64,000 nucleotides of DNA from a bacterium BRH_c32 (GTDB taxonomy: Bacteria > Bacteroidota > Ignavibacteria > Ignavibacteriales > Melioribacteraceae). The stretch is from positions 41,844 through 105,843 of the forward strand of contig LOEU01000032.1 in NCBI GenBank assembly GCA_001516025.1, read 5' to 3'. The notes below the pieces were generated by a model that saw only the letters and a program-made list of their open reading frames with translations, did no database searches and was not told the DNA's origin. This document shows, piece after piece, positions 24,746-33,896 of the stretch (position 1 is the stretch's first letter; every line of letters begins with the position of its first letter). The translations under genes were made by a program, and so were the position numbers.

Positions 24746-27211
24746 ATGTTTGCACAAGTAGTTTTCCCCCTAAGTTTTAGAAATAGTTTCACTTATTCGA
24801 TACCGCCGGAGCTTAAAGAATTGGTTAAAGTAGGCGTTAGAGTAGTAGTCCCTTTTGGTAAAAGGGTGCTTACGGGATTTGTTGTTTCCATTACTAAAAC
24901 TACCGATATTGCGGAAACAATTAAACCGATTAGAGATGTCCTAGATGAACTTCCCATATTCGATAGCGAGTCGCTTAAGTTTTATGAATGGATTTCAGAA
25001 TATTATATTAGCTCACTCGGCGAAGCACTTAAAAACTCTGTCCCTTATGGAAGCGATGTAGAATCTAAAAAGAAGATCGCCTCCGACCAAGACTATTGTT
25101 ATAAATTATACACAGAACATAAAAAGAAGAGCAGTAAACAAGCGAAACTATTAGCAAAACTCGCCGAAAAGGAAGTCCACACGATTTCGCAATTGCAAAA
25201 AGAACTAAAGAATAAAAATATCTATTTTGCTCTTCGCTCGCTCCAAAAAATTGGTGCAGTAACAATTGTCGATGAAGTAGAGAACGCAAAGGTAAAAGTA
25301 AAAACACAGAAATTTGTTTCACTGGCAAAATCAAAAGATGAATCTTTCGATTTTATTCCGGAGATTGAAAGCCGTTCGCCTAAGCAACTTGCAATAATTA
25401 TGGAGCTTGTATCATCTAAGCAGAATGAAATAATGATGACGGAGCTGATTGAAAAAACCAAAAGCAATCACTCATCTATCTCGTCTCTCGAAAAGAAAGG
25501 CTTAGTAAAGATATTTGATAAAGAAATTGATCGTGTATTTTTTGAATCATACAACGAAGAACTAAAAGATATAGTTCTCACCACCGACCAGAAAAAAATT
25601 GTAGAGGAAGTGGGAAGCAAAATTGAGAAGAAAGAATTTGAAGTCTATCTGCTCCATGGAATCACGGGAAGCGGAAAGACACAAGTTTATATCGATTTAA
25701 CGAAAAAAGCGATTGAGCAAGGGCAGGATGTAATAATTTTAGTACCTGAAATTTCTCTTACGCCGCAAATTACTTCACGCTTTTTTAATGTCTTTAAGGA
25801 ACTAGTTACAGTTATTCATAGCCGCCTAGGACTTGGCGAGCGATATGATTCATGGCGCGGAATCATAAGCGGGAAATATAAAATTGTAATTGGACCTCGT
25901 TCGGCTCTTTTTGCACCCCTCAAAAATCCCGGAATTATTATAATAGACGAAGAACATGACCAAAGTTATAAACAACAGGATGTAATCCCTAAATATAATG
26001 CACGCGATGCTGCAATTGTAAGAGGGAAATTTTCTTCATGTCCGGTTTTGCTAGGCTCTGCCACTCCATCGGTCGAGAGCATGTATAATGCAAAAACAGG
26101 GAAATATAAATTAATAGAGTTACCCGAAAGAGTTGACAATGCTAAACTTCCTAAGATAAGTTTAATAGATTTAACTATCGAGAAAAAGCATAAACGAGTC
26201 GAAGGGATCTTTTCTACTACATTTTTGGATGCCATTGGCGATAAGCTTAAGAAAAAAGAGAATGTAATAATTCTACAAAACAGGCGTGGATTCGCCACTC
26301 AAATTTTCTGTAATGATTGCGGTGAGATTGTTCAATGCAGGGATTGCTCGGTGGCAATGGTTTATCATATTCGCACTAATACTTTGCAATGTCATTACTG
26401 CGGTTCGGCGCAGCAAGCTCCTCAGGCATGCCCTACTTGCGGCTCAATAAATATTAAGTTCTCCGGCACCGGTACTCAAAGGGTGGAAGATGAATTGGAA
26501 TACTATTTCCCGAATGCTAAGATTCAAAGGATCGATTCCGATTCGATTAGCAAAAAAGGATCGCTTAGTGAAATTCTAAATGAGTTTAGGAAAGGGAATG
26601 TCGATATACTCGTGGGAACTCAGATGGTTTCTAAAGGTCTCGATTTTTCGAATGTTACTTTGGTGGGAGTGGTATCGGCGGAAACTTCTTTATGGCTTCC
26701 TGATTTTAGGGCAGATGAAAGAACATTTCAATTATTAACTCAGGTATCAGGACGTGCTGGGAGAAGTGCCATCAGCGGTCAAGTTCTAATTCAAACCGTT
26801 AATCATAAGCATTTCGTGCTTCAGAAAGTTTTAGAAAATGATTATGAAGGTTTTTATGAAAAAGAGATTGAATTAAGGAGTAAAGGAGATTATCCCCCAT
26901 TCTCGCGTCTTGCCTTAATCGAAATAAAAGATGAGGACGAACGAAGAGCAAAATCGGCTATCGGAGAATTTCATAGCTACTTAAAAAAATATGAGAATAA
27001 ATTAAATATTTCTCCTCCAGCCGAGGCAATCATTTATAAAATAAAAGGATTCTACCGTTTTCAAATTCTTGTTAAAAGTCTTAGGACTAAAGACCCAAGT
27101 GGGAAAGTATTAAGGGAAGCAGTGATGAATACTTTTATTATTTTTAATCAAAAAACTAAATTCAAAGATTCACGGTTGACGATCGATATCGACCCACAAT
27201 CGATTATCTGA
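24746..27211 (+). CDS. priA: Primosomal protein N' (replication restart helicase PriA)
   Basis: PriA reloads the replicative helicase at stalled forks. The start is placed at the ATG at 24746 (protein begins MFAQVVFPL, 821 residues), the usual PriA N-terminus; an upstream in-frame TTG at 24725 would add seven atypical residues. The N-terminal 3' DNA-binding domain is followed by a superfamily 2 helicase with Walker A GITGSGKT and the DEEH box in IIDEEHDQSYKQ. A zinc region with eight Cys follows (CNDCG, CRDC, CHYCG, CPTCG), then helicase motifs V and VI (LVGTQMVSKGLDF, SGRAGRS). All look intact. It is followed after one base by rluE. Confidence 0.95.
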   Translation: MFAQVVFPLSFRNSFTYSIPPELKELVKVGVRVVVPFGKRVLTGFVVSITKTTDIAETIKPIRDVLDELPIFDSESLKFYEWISEYYISSLGEALKNSVPYGSDVESKKKIASDQDYCYKLYTEHKKKSSKQAKLLAKLAEKEVHTISQLQKELKNKNIYFALRSLQKIGAVTIVDEVENAKVKVKTQKFVSLAKSKDESFDFIPEIESRSPKQLAIIMELVSSKQNEIMMTELIEKTKSNHSSISSLEKKGLVKIFDKEIDRVFFESYNEELKDIVLTTDQKKIVEEVGSKIEKKEFEVYLLHGITGSGKTQVYIDLTKKAIEQGQDVIILVPEISLTPQITSRFFNVFKELVTVIHSRLGLGERYDSWRGIISGKYKIVIGPRSALFAPLKNPGIIIIDEEHDQSYKQQDVIPKYNARDAAIVRGKFSSCPVLLGSATPSVESMYNAKTGKYKLIELPERVDNAKLPKISLIDLTIEKKHKRVEGIFSTTFLDAIGDKLKKKENVIILQNRRGFATQIFCNDCGEIVQCRDCSVAMVYHIRTNTLQCHYCGSAQQAPQACPTCGSINIKFSGTGTQRVEDELEYYFPNAKIQRIDSDSISKKGSLSEILNEFRKGNVDILVGTQMVSKGLDFSNVTLVGVVSAETSLWLPDFRADERTFQLLTQVSGRAGRSAISGQVLIQTVNHKHFVLQKVLENDYEGFYEKEIELRSKGDYPPFSRLALIEIKDEDERRAKSAIGEFHSYLKKYENKLNISPPAEAIIYKIKGFYRFQILVKSLRTKDPSGKVLREAVMNTFIIFNQKTKFKDSRLTIDIDPQSII

Positions 27212-27212
27212 T

Positions 27213-27764
27213 ATGCACTATTACAAAATATATAAACCTTATGGAGTCCTTTCTCAATTCAGCGATAAAGAAAGGAGAAAAACTTTAGCCGATTTATATC
27301 ATTTTCCTAAAGAGGTTTATCCGATCGGAAGATTAGATATGGATAGCGAAGGACTTTTAATTTTATCCGATGATAAAAAACTTAATGATAGGATGCTCAA
27401 CCCTCGGAGTAAGGAAGAAAAAGAATATTTTGTTCAAGTAGAAAATATCCCCACACCAGAAAAATTAATTAAGTTCAGCAAAGGATTGATTATAGAGGAG
27501 AAGCGAACTTTACCTGCAAAAATAAAAATAATAGATGATCCACAATTTGAACCCCGAACCCCTCCAATAAGAGTGCGTAAAACGATACCGGATTGTTGGC
27601 TCAGTGTAACGCTAATTGAAGGTCGAAATAGACAAGTAAGGAAAATGACCGCCGCAATTGGATCTCCTACGCTCCGATTAATTAGAGTAAGGATTGGAAA
27701 TATTTTACTTGGTGATATGAAATTGGGTGAAGTAAAGGAATTAAAGAGAGAAGATTTTTATTAA
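27213..27764 (+). CDS. rluE: 23S rRNA pseudouridine synthase, RluE-type
   Basis: A 183-residue enzyme of the RsuA/RluE branch without an N-terminal S4 domain. It converts a uridine of 23S rRNA (U2457 in E. coli) to pseudouridine. The catalytic Asp is D42 in GRLDMDSEGLL. The conserved beginning YYKIYKPYGVLSQFS and the later EGRNRQVRKM also match. It follows priA after one base and ends at a long perfect hairpin, so it is probably part of a priA-rluE transcript. The exact target base is inferred from family membership. Confidence 0.88.
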   Translation: MHYYKIYKPYGVLSQFSDKERRKTLADLYHFPKEVYPIGRLDMDSEGLLILSDDKKLNDRMLNPRSKEEKEYFVQVENIPTPEKLIKFSKGLIIEEKRTLPAKIKIIDDPQFEPRTPPIRVRKTIPDCWLSVTLIEGRNRQVRKMTAAIGSPTLRLIRVRIGNILLGDMKLGEVKELKREDFY

Positions 27765-27766
27765 AG

Positions 27767-27803
27767 AAATGGTATCAAGTAAAAAAATTACTTGATACCA
27801 TTT
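27767..27803. terminator. Bidirectional hairpin between rluE and the Yip1 gene
   Basis: A perfect 16-bp inverted repeat (27767-27782 with 27788-27803) encloses a 5-A loop between two convergent genes. The T tracts are short, but the symmetry and position fit a shared terminator. Confidence 0.75.
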
Positions 27804-27812
27804 ATAGAAAAA

Positions 27813-28643
27813 TTAACTTCCTGCAAAAGCTTTTAAGAATGGGAATGATTGAGCTAAGAAATACATTACTAATCCAAAACCAATCCATAATCCATATACA
27901 GTTGCAAAATATGGAACAACACTTTTTGCTTTAAACATTTTTGCAAATCCGATACTGATAATTGCATAATACCAGATTGAAAAAACGTCTAACTTAGATA
28001 ATAACCAATTAGGAATTGAATTAACATCAAGACCCATAATAGAGGCAACACTTGTTGACATAAAATAGCGGTCGGTTACAAGGGCAAGGATAACCATTGC
28101 CACAATCTGAACAACTATAATATAATATGGAAGCCCAAATGCAGATAAAGCATTTTTGTAAGTACCATCTCCGCCGAGCAAAAATTTTATTATTAGGAAG
28201 AAGACACCGGAAATGATAAAGAATGATACAAAGGAGATAATAAAAATTCCTATCACAGTAAATACAGCTTGCATACCTGCTCCTTGATCCATTCTTTCTT
28301 GAATTGCATCAAGTTGCTGATTTTTTACTTCTTCGGTCATCTTCCCTTCTTTAACCATTTGATCGAATTGATTTTCGATTTCAGTCATCTGTTTTTCAAC
28401 CATATTGTGCTTAATAATCGGATTACTCATCATTATAAAATTAGATAATGCAGCGGCTACTATTAAAATCAGCAGAGGAATTATCCAATCGGTAGTTTTT
28501 GATGGCATTGTGGACATTCTTTGAAACGTATTGCCCGGTTCTGTAAATACTCCTACTAGCTTATCTGTGTGATTCAAAGTCTCGTCCGTTTCTTCCATTA
28601 CATCTTCAACATCCGAGAATTTAGGATTTTCGAGGTCGCTCAT
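27813..28643 (-). CDS. Yip1 domain membrane protein
   Basis: A 276-residue protein with a soluble acidic N-terminal tail, then VGVFTEPGNTFQRMS, the entry motif of bacterial Yip1/DUF1282-like proteins, and about five membrane helices. Two long hydrophobic stretches flank a charged helix at about 85-115 that is rich in Gln, Glu and Met. The function of bacterial Yip1 proteins is unknown. It is a single gene transcribed towards rluE and divergent from tryptophanase. Confidence 0.75.
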   Translation of the reverse strand: MSDLENPKFSDVEDVMEETDETLNHTDKLVGVFTEPGNTFQRMSTMPSKTTDWIIPLLILIVAAALSNFIMMSNPIIKHNMVEKQMTEIENQFDQMVKEGKMTEEVKNQQLDAIQERMDQGAGMQAVFTVIGIFIISFVSFFIISGVFFLIIKFLLGGDGTYKNALSAFGLPYYIIVVQIVAMVILALVTDRYFMSTSVASIMGLDVNSIPNWLLSKLDVFSIWYYAIISIGFAKMFKAKSVVPYFATVYGLWIGFGLVMYFLAQSFPFLKAFAGS

Positions 28644-28741
28644 TTACTACTCCTAATATTGATTGGTTTTATTTCACTAAGTTAAGAAAAATTGAAATAT
28701 ATATTGTAAATTTTGTTAAAGAAATTCTTAATGGAGAGAAA

Positions 28742-30115
28742 ATGAAGACTATTATTGAACCTTTCAAAATTAAATCGGTGGAGCCGATTAAATTTACAAC
28801 AAGGGGAGAAAGAGAAGCAATTTTAAAGCAAGCAGGATTTAATCCTTTTATGATTCATGGTGATGATGTATTGATCGATTTATTAACAGATAGCGGCACC
28901 TCGGCAATGAGTTCACGTCAATGGGCCGGTATTATGGATGGAGATGAAGCTTATGCCGGATCAAAAAGTTTTTTCCGGTTCGAAGCAGCAGTAAAAAAAA
29001 TTACCGGACATGAATTTATTATCCCGACACATCAGGGACGTGCAGCCGAGAAGATAATCTTTTCAGTTACAGGGGGTGAAGGAAAGTTTTATCCAAACAA
29101 TACCCACTTCGATACCACGCGAGCTAATATTGAATTTACAGGTGCCGAAGCATTTGATTTATTGAATGAAACAGGTAAACATCCTGAAATAAGAGCCGAT
29201 TTTAAAGGTAATATGGATGTTGAAGCATTAGAAGAATTCATTAAAGAAAAAGGAAGAGATAATATTCCTTTCGTAATGATTACGGTTACCAATAATTCGG
29301 GCGGCGGTCAGCCGGTTTCAATGCAGAATATTAAAGACGTAAAATCTGTGTGTAAAAAATATGATCTACCTTTATTCCTTGATGCATGCCGATTTGCAGA
29401 GAACGCATACTTTATTAAGACAAGAGAAAAGGGATATGAGAATAAATCGGTATTAGAAATATGCCAAGAGATGTTTTCATATTCAGATGGTGCTACAATG
29501 TCTGCAAAGAAAGATGCATTAGTAAATATCGGTGGTTTTTTATCTCTTAATAATGAAGAATTAGCAACGAAATGTAGAAATCTATTGATAGTAACAGAAG
29601 GATTCCCTACTTACGGCGGATTAGCCGGAAGAGATTTAGAAGCAGTGGCACAAGGATTAGAGGAAGTAGTCGAAGAAAGCTACCTTCAATATAGAATAAG
29701 AAGTACTGCTTATCTCGGTGAAAAATTAATTGATAATGGTATTCCAATTATCGAGCCGCCGGGAGGACATGCGATCTATATCGATGCAAAAAGATTTTTA
29801 CCCGAAGTACCTGCACATCATTATCCGGGACAGGCAATTGCTTGCGATCTTTATTTGGAGGGTGGAATTCGTGCATGCGAAATCGGAAGTGTTATGTTTG
29901 GAAAAAAAGATAAATTAACGGGGGAATTTATTCCCGCAATGATGGAGCTTGTTCGCTTGGCAATTCCAAGAAGAGTTTATACCCAAAGCCATATCGATTA
30001 TGTAGCAGAAGTATGTATTGAATCATTTAAAAATAGAAGTAAAATGAAAGGAATGGAGATAACTTATGAAGCGCCAATGCTAAGACATTTCACGGCGCAG
30101 TTCAAACCATTATAA
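28742..30115 (+). CDS. tnaA: Tryptophanase (tryptophan indole-lyase)
   Basis: A PLP enzyme of 457 residues that splits tryptophan to indole, pyruvate and ammonia. Its numbering follows tyrosine phenol-lyase closely: Y71 (DEAYAGS), D214 and R217 (LDACRF), and the PLP lysine K257 in MSAKKDAL. At the position of the TPL-specific Arg381 it has Ile, in RACEIGS, and it has FDTT where TPL has FTTT. Both fit tryptophanase and not TPL. No TnaC-type leader peptide or TnaB permease is seen in the 98-base upstream spacer. The next gene starts 2 bases after its stop. Confidence 0.88.
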   Translation: MKTIIEPFKIKSVEPIKFTTRGEREAILKQAGFNPFMIHGDDVLIDLLTDSGTSAMSSRQWAGIMDGDEAYAGSKSFFRFEAAVKKITGHEFIIPTHQGRAAEKIIFSVTGGEGKFYPNNTHFDTTRANIEFTGAEAFDLLNETGKHPEIRADFKGNMDVEALEEFIKEKGRDNIPFVMITVTNNSGGGQPVSMQNIKDVKSVCKKYDLPLFLDACRFAENAYFIKTREKGYENKSVLEICQEMFSYSDGATMSAKKDALVNIGGFLSLNNEELATKCRNLLIVTEGFPTYGGLAGRDLEAVAQGLEEVVEESYLQYRIRSTAYLGEKLIDNGIPIIEPPGGHAIYIDAKRFLPEVPAHHYPGQAIACDLYLEGGIRACEIGSVMFGKKDKLTGEFIPAMMELVRLAIPRRVYTQSHIDYVAEVCIESFKNRSKMKGMEITYEAPMLRHFTAQFKPL

Positions 30116-30117
30116 GA

Positions 30118-30930
30118 ATGAAGATAAAAAAGCATTTTAGCATAAAACCGGGGCGGCAAATATTCCGAGTATTGATTACGCCCCTCGGTAAATTAATAAT
30201 CGATTCGAGAGACTTAAATACTAAAGAAGCCTTTTTCTCTTGCATCGATCCTGGTACAAAGAAAAATATCTTTAAGGATTTTCAGCTAGAAGAAAAATAT
30301 TGGATTGGTATTGAAGCAATGATTGGAGATATTATTTATCTCCATAAATTTGCCAAACCCGATATGCCCGGTCATAAAGAGATCATTGCCATCGATATCA
30401 TGAGCCAGAAAACTTTATGGACTGAATTAAAATATTCATTCCTATTCGCTTATGAAAATATGATTTATTGTTATCTCCAAAAATTTGAAGAAAGAGAGTT
30501 CGTTGCCCTTGATCATTTAACGGGAGAGATAAAAGAAAATTTCGGAAGCGATTATAGTATTATTAATGAGCGGTACGAAAAATCAGAAAAAGAAAAATAT
30601 TCTAATGAATTCAAATTCCCTGATATCTTTACAGGAATTGGTATCCCCGAAACTTTTTATGTTAGTATAACACATGAAGAAGAGATAGAAGGAGATATAG
30701 AATACTTGCTTTATGATGATCTGATACTGCTAAACTTTCATAAAAAAAATGATAATGGATTTTTACAAAATAAATTCATAGCATATAGCAGAGAGAAAAA
30801 CAAAATAATTTATGAAGAGATTCTAAATGCGAATGCTAAGGCAAATGTTCCCGGTTCATTCTTCGTTCATCGCGATTATCTCTATCTATTAAAAGAAAAG
30901 ACGGAGTTGATAGTAAAAAAAATAGTATGA
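30118..30930 (+). CDS. DUF4905-like protein of unknown function
   Basis: A 270-residue soluble protein without signal peptide. It is rich in beta-strand-like segments with repeated turns (FRVLITPLGKLIIDSRD, FFSCIDPG, EIIAIDIMSQKTLW, FVALDHLTGEI), resembling blades of a small beta-propeller. I recall it as similar to the Bacteroidota DUF4905 family, which is a tentative match. It begins 2 bases after tnaA, and its stop overlaps the AmrA start (ATGA). It is therefore co-translated with the AMMECR1 homologue, the most useful hint to its role. Confidence 0.55.
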   Translation: MKIKKHFSIKPGRQIFRVLITPLGKLIIDSRDLNTKEAFFSCIDPGTKKNIFKDFQLEEKYWIGIEAMIGDIIYLHKFAKPDMPGHKEIIAIDIMSQKTLWTELKYSFLFAYENMIYCYLQKFEEREFVALDHLTGEIKENFGSDYSIINERYEKSEKEKYSNEFKFPDIFTGIGIPETFYVSITHEEEIEGDIEYLLYDDLILLNFHKKNDNGFLQNKFIAYSREKNKIIYEEILNANAKANVPGSFFVHRDYLYLLKEKTELIVKKIV

Positions 30931-31487
30931 CATTTTCAATTGAAGAGAAGAAAATATTATTAGACATCGCGCGTAAATCGATAGAATCGGAAATAACGAG
31001 GACTAAACATCAATACCCCGATTTAAGTATATATCCAAATTTTTCACTTAAAGCAGGTGCCTTTGTTACACTTACAATTAATCATCAATTGCGCGGATGT
31101 ATTGGATTCATTCTCTCGGATCAAGAATTATATAAGACAATTCATGAGGCAGCTATCGAAGCAGCTTTCGGAGATCCACGATTTCCGGCTATTACTTTAA
31201 ATGAGTTGAAAGATATTAATCTAGAGATATCAGTTCTTTCGCTTCCATTTCCTATGAAGAACTATGATGAAATAGAATTAGGAAAGCATGGTTTAATATT
31301 GAACGAGAAGGGGAGGCGGGGATTATTGCTGCCTCAAGTCCCGATAGAACATAATATGAATAGGGATGAATATCTTGACGCCATTTGCCAAAAGGCGGGT
31401 CTTCCTAATAATTACTGGCATGATAAACAACTGAATATCGATCTTTTTACTGCGGAAGTTTTTTCTGAAAATGAATTATTCTCTTAA
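30927..31487 (+). CDS. amrA: AMMECR1 domain protein (AmmeMemoRadiSam system protein A)
   Basis: A 186-residue AMMECR1 protein. The defining sextet LRGCIGFI lies near residue 57, followed by AAFGDPRFPAIT and LEISVLSLP. A late stretch KGRRGLLLPQVPIEHN matches the family. AMMECR1 occurs in all domains of life and in prokaryotes is often encoded with a MEMO protein and a radical-SAM enzyme. The biochemical role of the set is not settled. Here the gene overlaps the DUF4905-like gene and is followed by amrB. No radical-SAM gene is in the cluster. Confidence 0.9.
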   Translation: MTFSIEEKKILLDIARKSIESEITRTKHQYPDLSIYPNFSLKAGAFVTLTINHQLRGCIGFILSDQELYKTIHEAAIEAAFGDPRFPAITLNELKDINLEISVLSLPFPMKNYDEIELGKHGLILNEKGRRGLLLPQVPIEHNMNRDEYLDAICQKAGLPNNYWHDKQLNIDLFTAEVFSENELFS

Positions 31488-31492
31488 ATGAA

Positions 31493-31498
31493 AGGAGG
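31493..31498 (+). promoter_or_regulatory. Strong Shine-Dalgarno site for the TTG-started amrB
   Basis: AGGAGG five bases before TTG at 31504. Most starts in this window have weaker sites, so this site decides the amrB start and supports initiation at a non-ATG codon. Confidence 0.8.
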
Positions 31499-31503
31499 AT
31501 CAA

Positions 31504-32322
31504 TTGAGTTCAATTAGAAAACCGGCGGTGGCGGGGACATTCTATCCGCGCGAAAAAGTGCAACTTCAGAGCGAAATAAAATTAATACTGGATCTTGCTA
31601 AGAACGATATTAATATTCCCAAAAGAGTATTTGGAATTATTGTACCTCACGCTGGATATGTTTATTCGGGCAAAACAGCCGCTGCTGCTTATAATCTTAT
31701 CAAAGATAAAAATATATCCACTGTAATAATTCTTTCTCCGAGTCATCGAGAATACTTTCCGGGTATTTGTGTATTTAACGGCGATGCTTATGAAACTCCT
31801 CTTGGCACTGTAAAAATTAATGAAGAAATTAGATCGAAATTATTAGAAAATTCTAAGTCTATTTTTGCAGGAACAAACGGTCATAAATCAGAACATGCCA
31901 TCGAAGTGCATATCCCTTTTTTGCAGATGGTCTTAGGTGAGTTTACAATTGTCCCGATCACTATCGGAGATCAAAGTAAAAATTATTTAGATGAGCTAGC
32001 AGAAAAATTATCCGAAGTTTCCGATGGCGGAATATTAATATTAGCAAGTACAGACCTATCGCATTTTTATACTCATGATGAAGCCGAGAAATTAGATTCG
32101 AGGATTGAAAAATATATTGAAGACTATGATCCCGATGGTTTGCAAAAAGCACTTGAAGAGGGGAAGTGCGAAGCATGCGGCGGAGGCGCAGTAGTGGCTC
32201 TTCTTAAAGCGGCTAAAAAAGAAAATTTTAAAAACGTGAAAATATTATCCCGAACAAATTCTGGCGATATAACCGGAGATTTTTCCGAAGTGGTTGGTTA
32301 CCTCTCGGCGGTTGTTTATTAA
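31504..32322 (+). CDS. amrB: MEMO family protein (AmmeMemoRadiSam system protein B)
   Basis: A 272-residue MEMO-family protein, related in fold to non-haem-iron dioxygenases. It starts at TTG (31504) with a perfect AGGAGG ribosome site at 31493-31498. The metal or active-site residues known from human MEMO1 are at matching places: H49 in VPHAGYVYSG, H81 in SPSHREYF and C225 in CEACGGGAV. EHAIEVHIPFLQ and STDLSHFY are further signatures. It forms an operon with tnaA, the DUF4905-like gene and amrA, and is the last gene of that unit. Confidence 0.9.
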   Translation: MSSIRKPAVAGTFYPREKVQLQSEIKLILDLAKNDINIPKRVFGIIVPHAGYVYSGKTAAAAYNLIKDKNISTVIILSPSHREYFPGICVFNGDAYETPLGTVKINEEIRSKLLENSKSIFAGTNGHKSEHAIEVHIPFLQMVLGEFTIVPITIGDQSKNYLDELAEKLSEVSDGGILILASTDLSHFYTHDEAEKLDSRIEKYIEDYDPDGLQKALEEGKCEACGGGAVVALLKAAKKENFKNVKILSRTNSGDITGDFSEVVGYLSAVVY

Positions 32323-32328
32323 TTCTAA

Positions 32329-32745
32329 TTAATCTAACTCAAATTCTTTCTCGGCATGTGCAGTTTTATTCGAGTATTTGTCAATTACATTGAAAATTAT
32401 TTTGTAGGTTCCTTTCGCATAAGTAGAATCCAATTCCGCTTGGACATCAATTCTAATATCTTTTAATATTTCGGGAGTTGGCTGGTTTAATTCACCTTTT
32501 TTAAAATCAACAATAACTTCTCCGGTCGGTTTTTGTAAGTTGACGCTATAGAGAAGATAAATGCTATAAATACCATTCGATTCTGCATTAGTAAAATCCT
32601 TTGCCATAACAGAGGCATTTAATTCCGCGCCCTTATCCAAGGTAAATGTAAATGCTTCAGCAGAAGAAAGATTAAGTTCTTTTTTTTCTTTTGAGCAGCC
32701 AACAATAATAAGTGTAATGAACAAAAAAGAGATTAATTTTTTCAT
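32329..32745 (-). CDS. Small lipoprotein of unknown function
   Basis: A 138-residue protein with a lipoprotein signal peptide: hydrophobic core then IIVGC at about residue 17, so the mature protein begins with a lipidated Cys. The rest is predicted beta-rich, with charged strands and a C-terminal stretch NVIDKYSNKTAHAEKEFELD resembling an Ig-like or extracellular beta-sandwich domain. I do not recognise a family. It lies alone between the terminator of serC and the convergent amrB, ending 6 bases from the amrB stop. Confidence 0.7.
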   Translation of the reverse strand: MKKLISFLFITLIIVGCSKEKKELNLSSAEAFTFTLDKGAELNASVMAKDFTNAESNGIYSIYLLYSVNLQKPTGEVIVDFKKGELNQPTPEILKDIRIDVQAELDSTYAKGTYKIIFNVIDKYSNKTAHAEKEFELD

Positions 32746-32762
32746 AGTATCTCCATAAAAGA

Positions 32763-32788
32763 TATCCCGCTTCCGAAGAAGCGGGATA
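32763..32788 (-). terminator. Terminator after serC
   Basis: A perfect 11-bp stem (32763-32773, TATCCCGCTTC, with 32778-32788) and a 4-base loop. On the minus strand it is followed by TCTTTTAT. It separates serC from the lipoprotein gene. Confidence 0.75.
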
Positions 32789-32795
32789 ATGTTAA

Positions 32796-33881
32796 TTAAT
32801 TATTCTTTTTGAATTGATTCATAAAATCTACTAATGCCTCTACACCGTGCTGTGGGAAAGCATTATAAATAGATGCGCGGATACCACCGACTGATCTATG
32901 TCCTTTAAGACCTTCGAAACCGACTTTCTTTGCTTCTTCAATAAATTTTTTCTCTAATTCCTCACTTGGGAGACGATAAGTAACGTTCATCAAGGAGCGA
33001 TCTTCTAACGCTGTAGTACCTCGATAGTAACCGTCGCTTCCATCGATTGCAGAATAAAGTATTCCTGCTTTTTCAACATTTTTCTTATACATTACATCTA
33101 ATCCGCCCATACCTAATAACCATTTAAATACTAATCCCATTATATAAATGGTATATGTTGTAGGTGTATTATACATCGAATCATTATCCACATGAATTTT
33201 ATAATTCATATAAGTATGCAATTCATCCGAAGATCTTTCTAATAGATCGTTACGAAGAATAACGCAAGTAACGCCTGATGGTCCTAAGTTTTTTTGTGCT
33301 CCCGCATAAATTAATGCATATTTATTTATGTCGAGTTTCTTGTGCATAAAATCTGATGAAGCATCGCAAACTAAGGGTACGTTTCCAACTTCCGGTTCAG
33401 TATGCCATTCAGTTCCATAGATTGTATTGTTAGATGTATAGTGAACATACGAAGCATCGGGGTCAAGATTTAGTTCAGATTGTTTTGGTATGCGTGAAAA
33501 ATTATCTGCTTCGGTTGAAGCAGCAATATTAACTTTTCCAACTCTCTTGGCTTCCTTTGCAGCTTTCTTTGCCCATGAACCTGTCGAGATATAGTCTGCC
33601 TTATTTTTTGGAGGCATTAAATTAAGCGGTACCATTGAAAATTGCAAAGTAGCTCCACCCTGTAAAAACAATATCGAATAGTTATCGGGTATTCCGAGAA
33701 GAGTTCTCATATCAGCTTTTGCAGCATTAATAATTCCATCGAATATTTTTCCGCGGTGGCTCATTTCCATTACCGACATTCCGCTTCCCTTATAAGAAAA
33801 CAGATCTTTTTGAGCTTCTAATAATACTTCCTCCGGCAATATTGCAGGTCCGGCACTTACATTATAAATTCTCTTTTCCAT
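32796..33881 (-). CDS. serC: Phosphoserine aminotransferase
   Basis: A PLP transaminase of 361 residues, the standard SerC length. It converts 3-phosphohydroxypyruvate to phosphoserine in serine synthesis (and can serve in pyridoxine synthesis). It begins with the diagnostic NVSAGPAILPEEVL. The PLP lysine is K197 in YAGAQKNLGPSGV. FLQGGATLQFSM and SHRGKIFDGI are further family blocks. It follows a DUF1015 gene by 15 bases on the same strand, a pairing seen in other Bacteroidota and anaerobes. SerA and SerB are not in this window. Confidence 0.95.
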   Translation of the reverse strand: MEKRIYNVSAGPAILPEEVLLEAQKDLFSYKGSGMSVMEMSHRGKIFDGIINAAKADMRTLLGIPDNYSILFLQGGATLQFSMVPLNLMPPKNKADYISTGSWAKKAAKEAKRVGKVNIAASTEADNFSRIPKQSELNLDPDASYVHYTSNNTIYGTEWHTEPEVGNVPLVCDASSDFMHKKLDINKYALIYAGAQKNLGPSGVTCVILRNDLLERSSDELHTYMNYKIHVDNDSMYNTPTTYTIYIMGLVFKWLLGMGGLDVMYKKNVEKAGILYSAIDGSDGYYRGTTALEDRSLMNVTYRLPSEELEKKFIEEAKKVGFEGLKGHRSVGGIRASIYNAFPQHGVEALVDFMNQFKKNN

Positions 33882-33896
33882 TTTTTTATTCCTTTA

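Noticed and set aside
27767..27803. Terminal inverted repeat of a small mobile element
   Set aside because: The 16-bp repeat is a closed hairpin with a 5-base loop between convergent genes, with no transposase or target duplication, so a terminator is the simpler reading.
28742..30115. Tyrosine phenol-lyase instead of tryptophanase
   Set aside because: The residue equivalent to the TPL-specific Arg381 is Ile, and the FDTT block matches tryptophanase.
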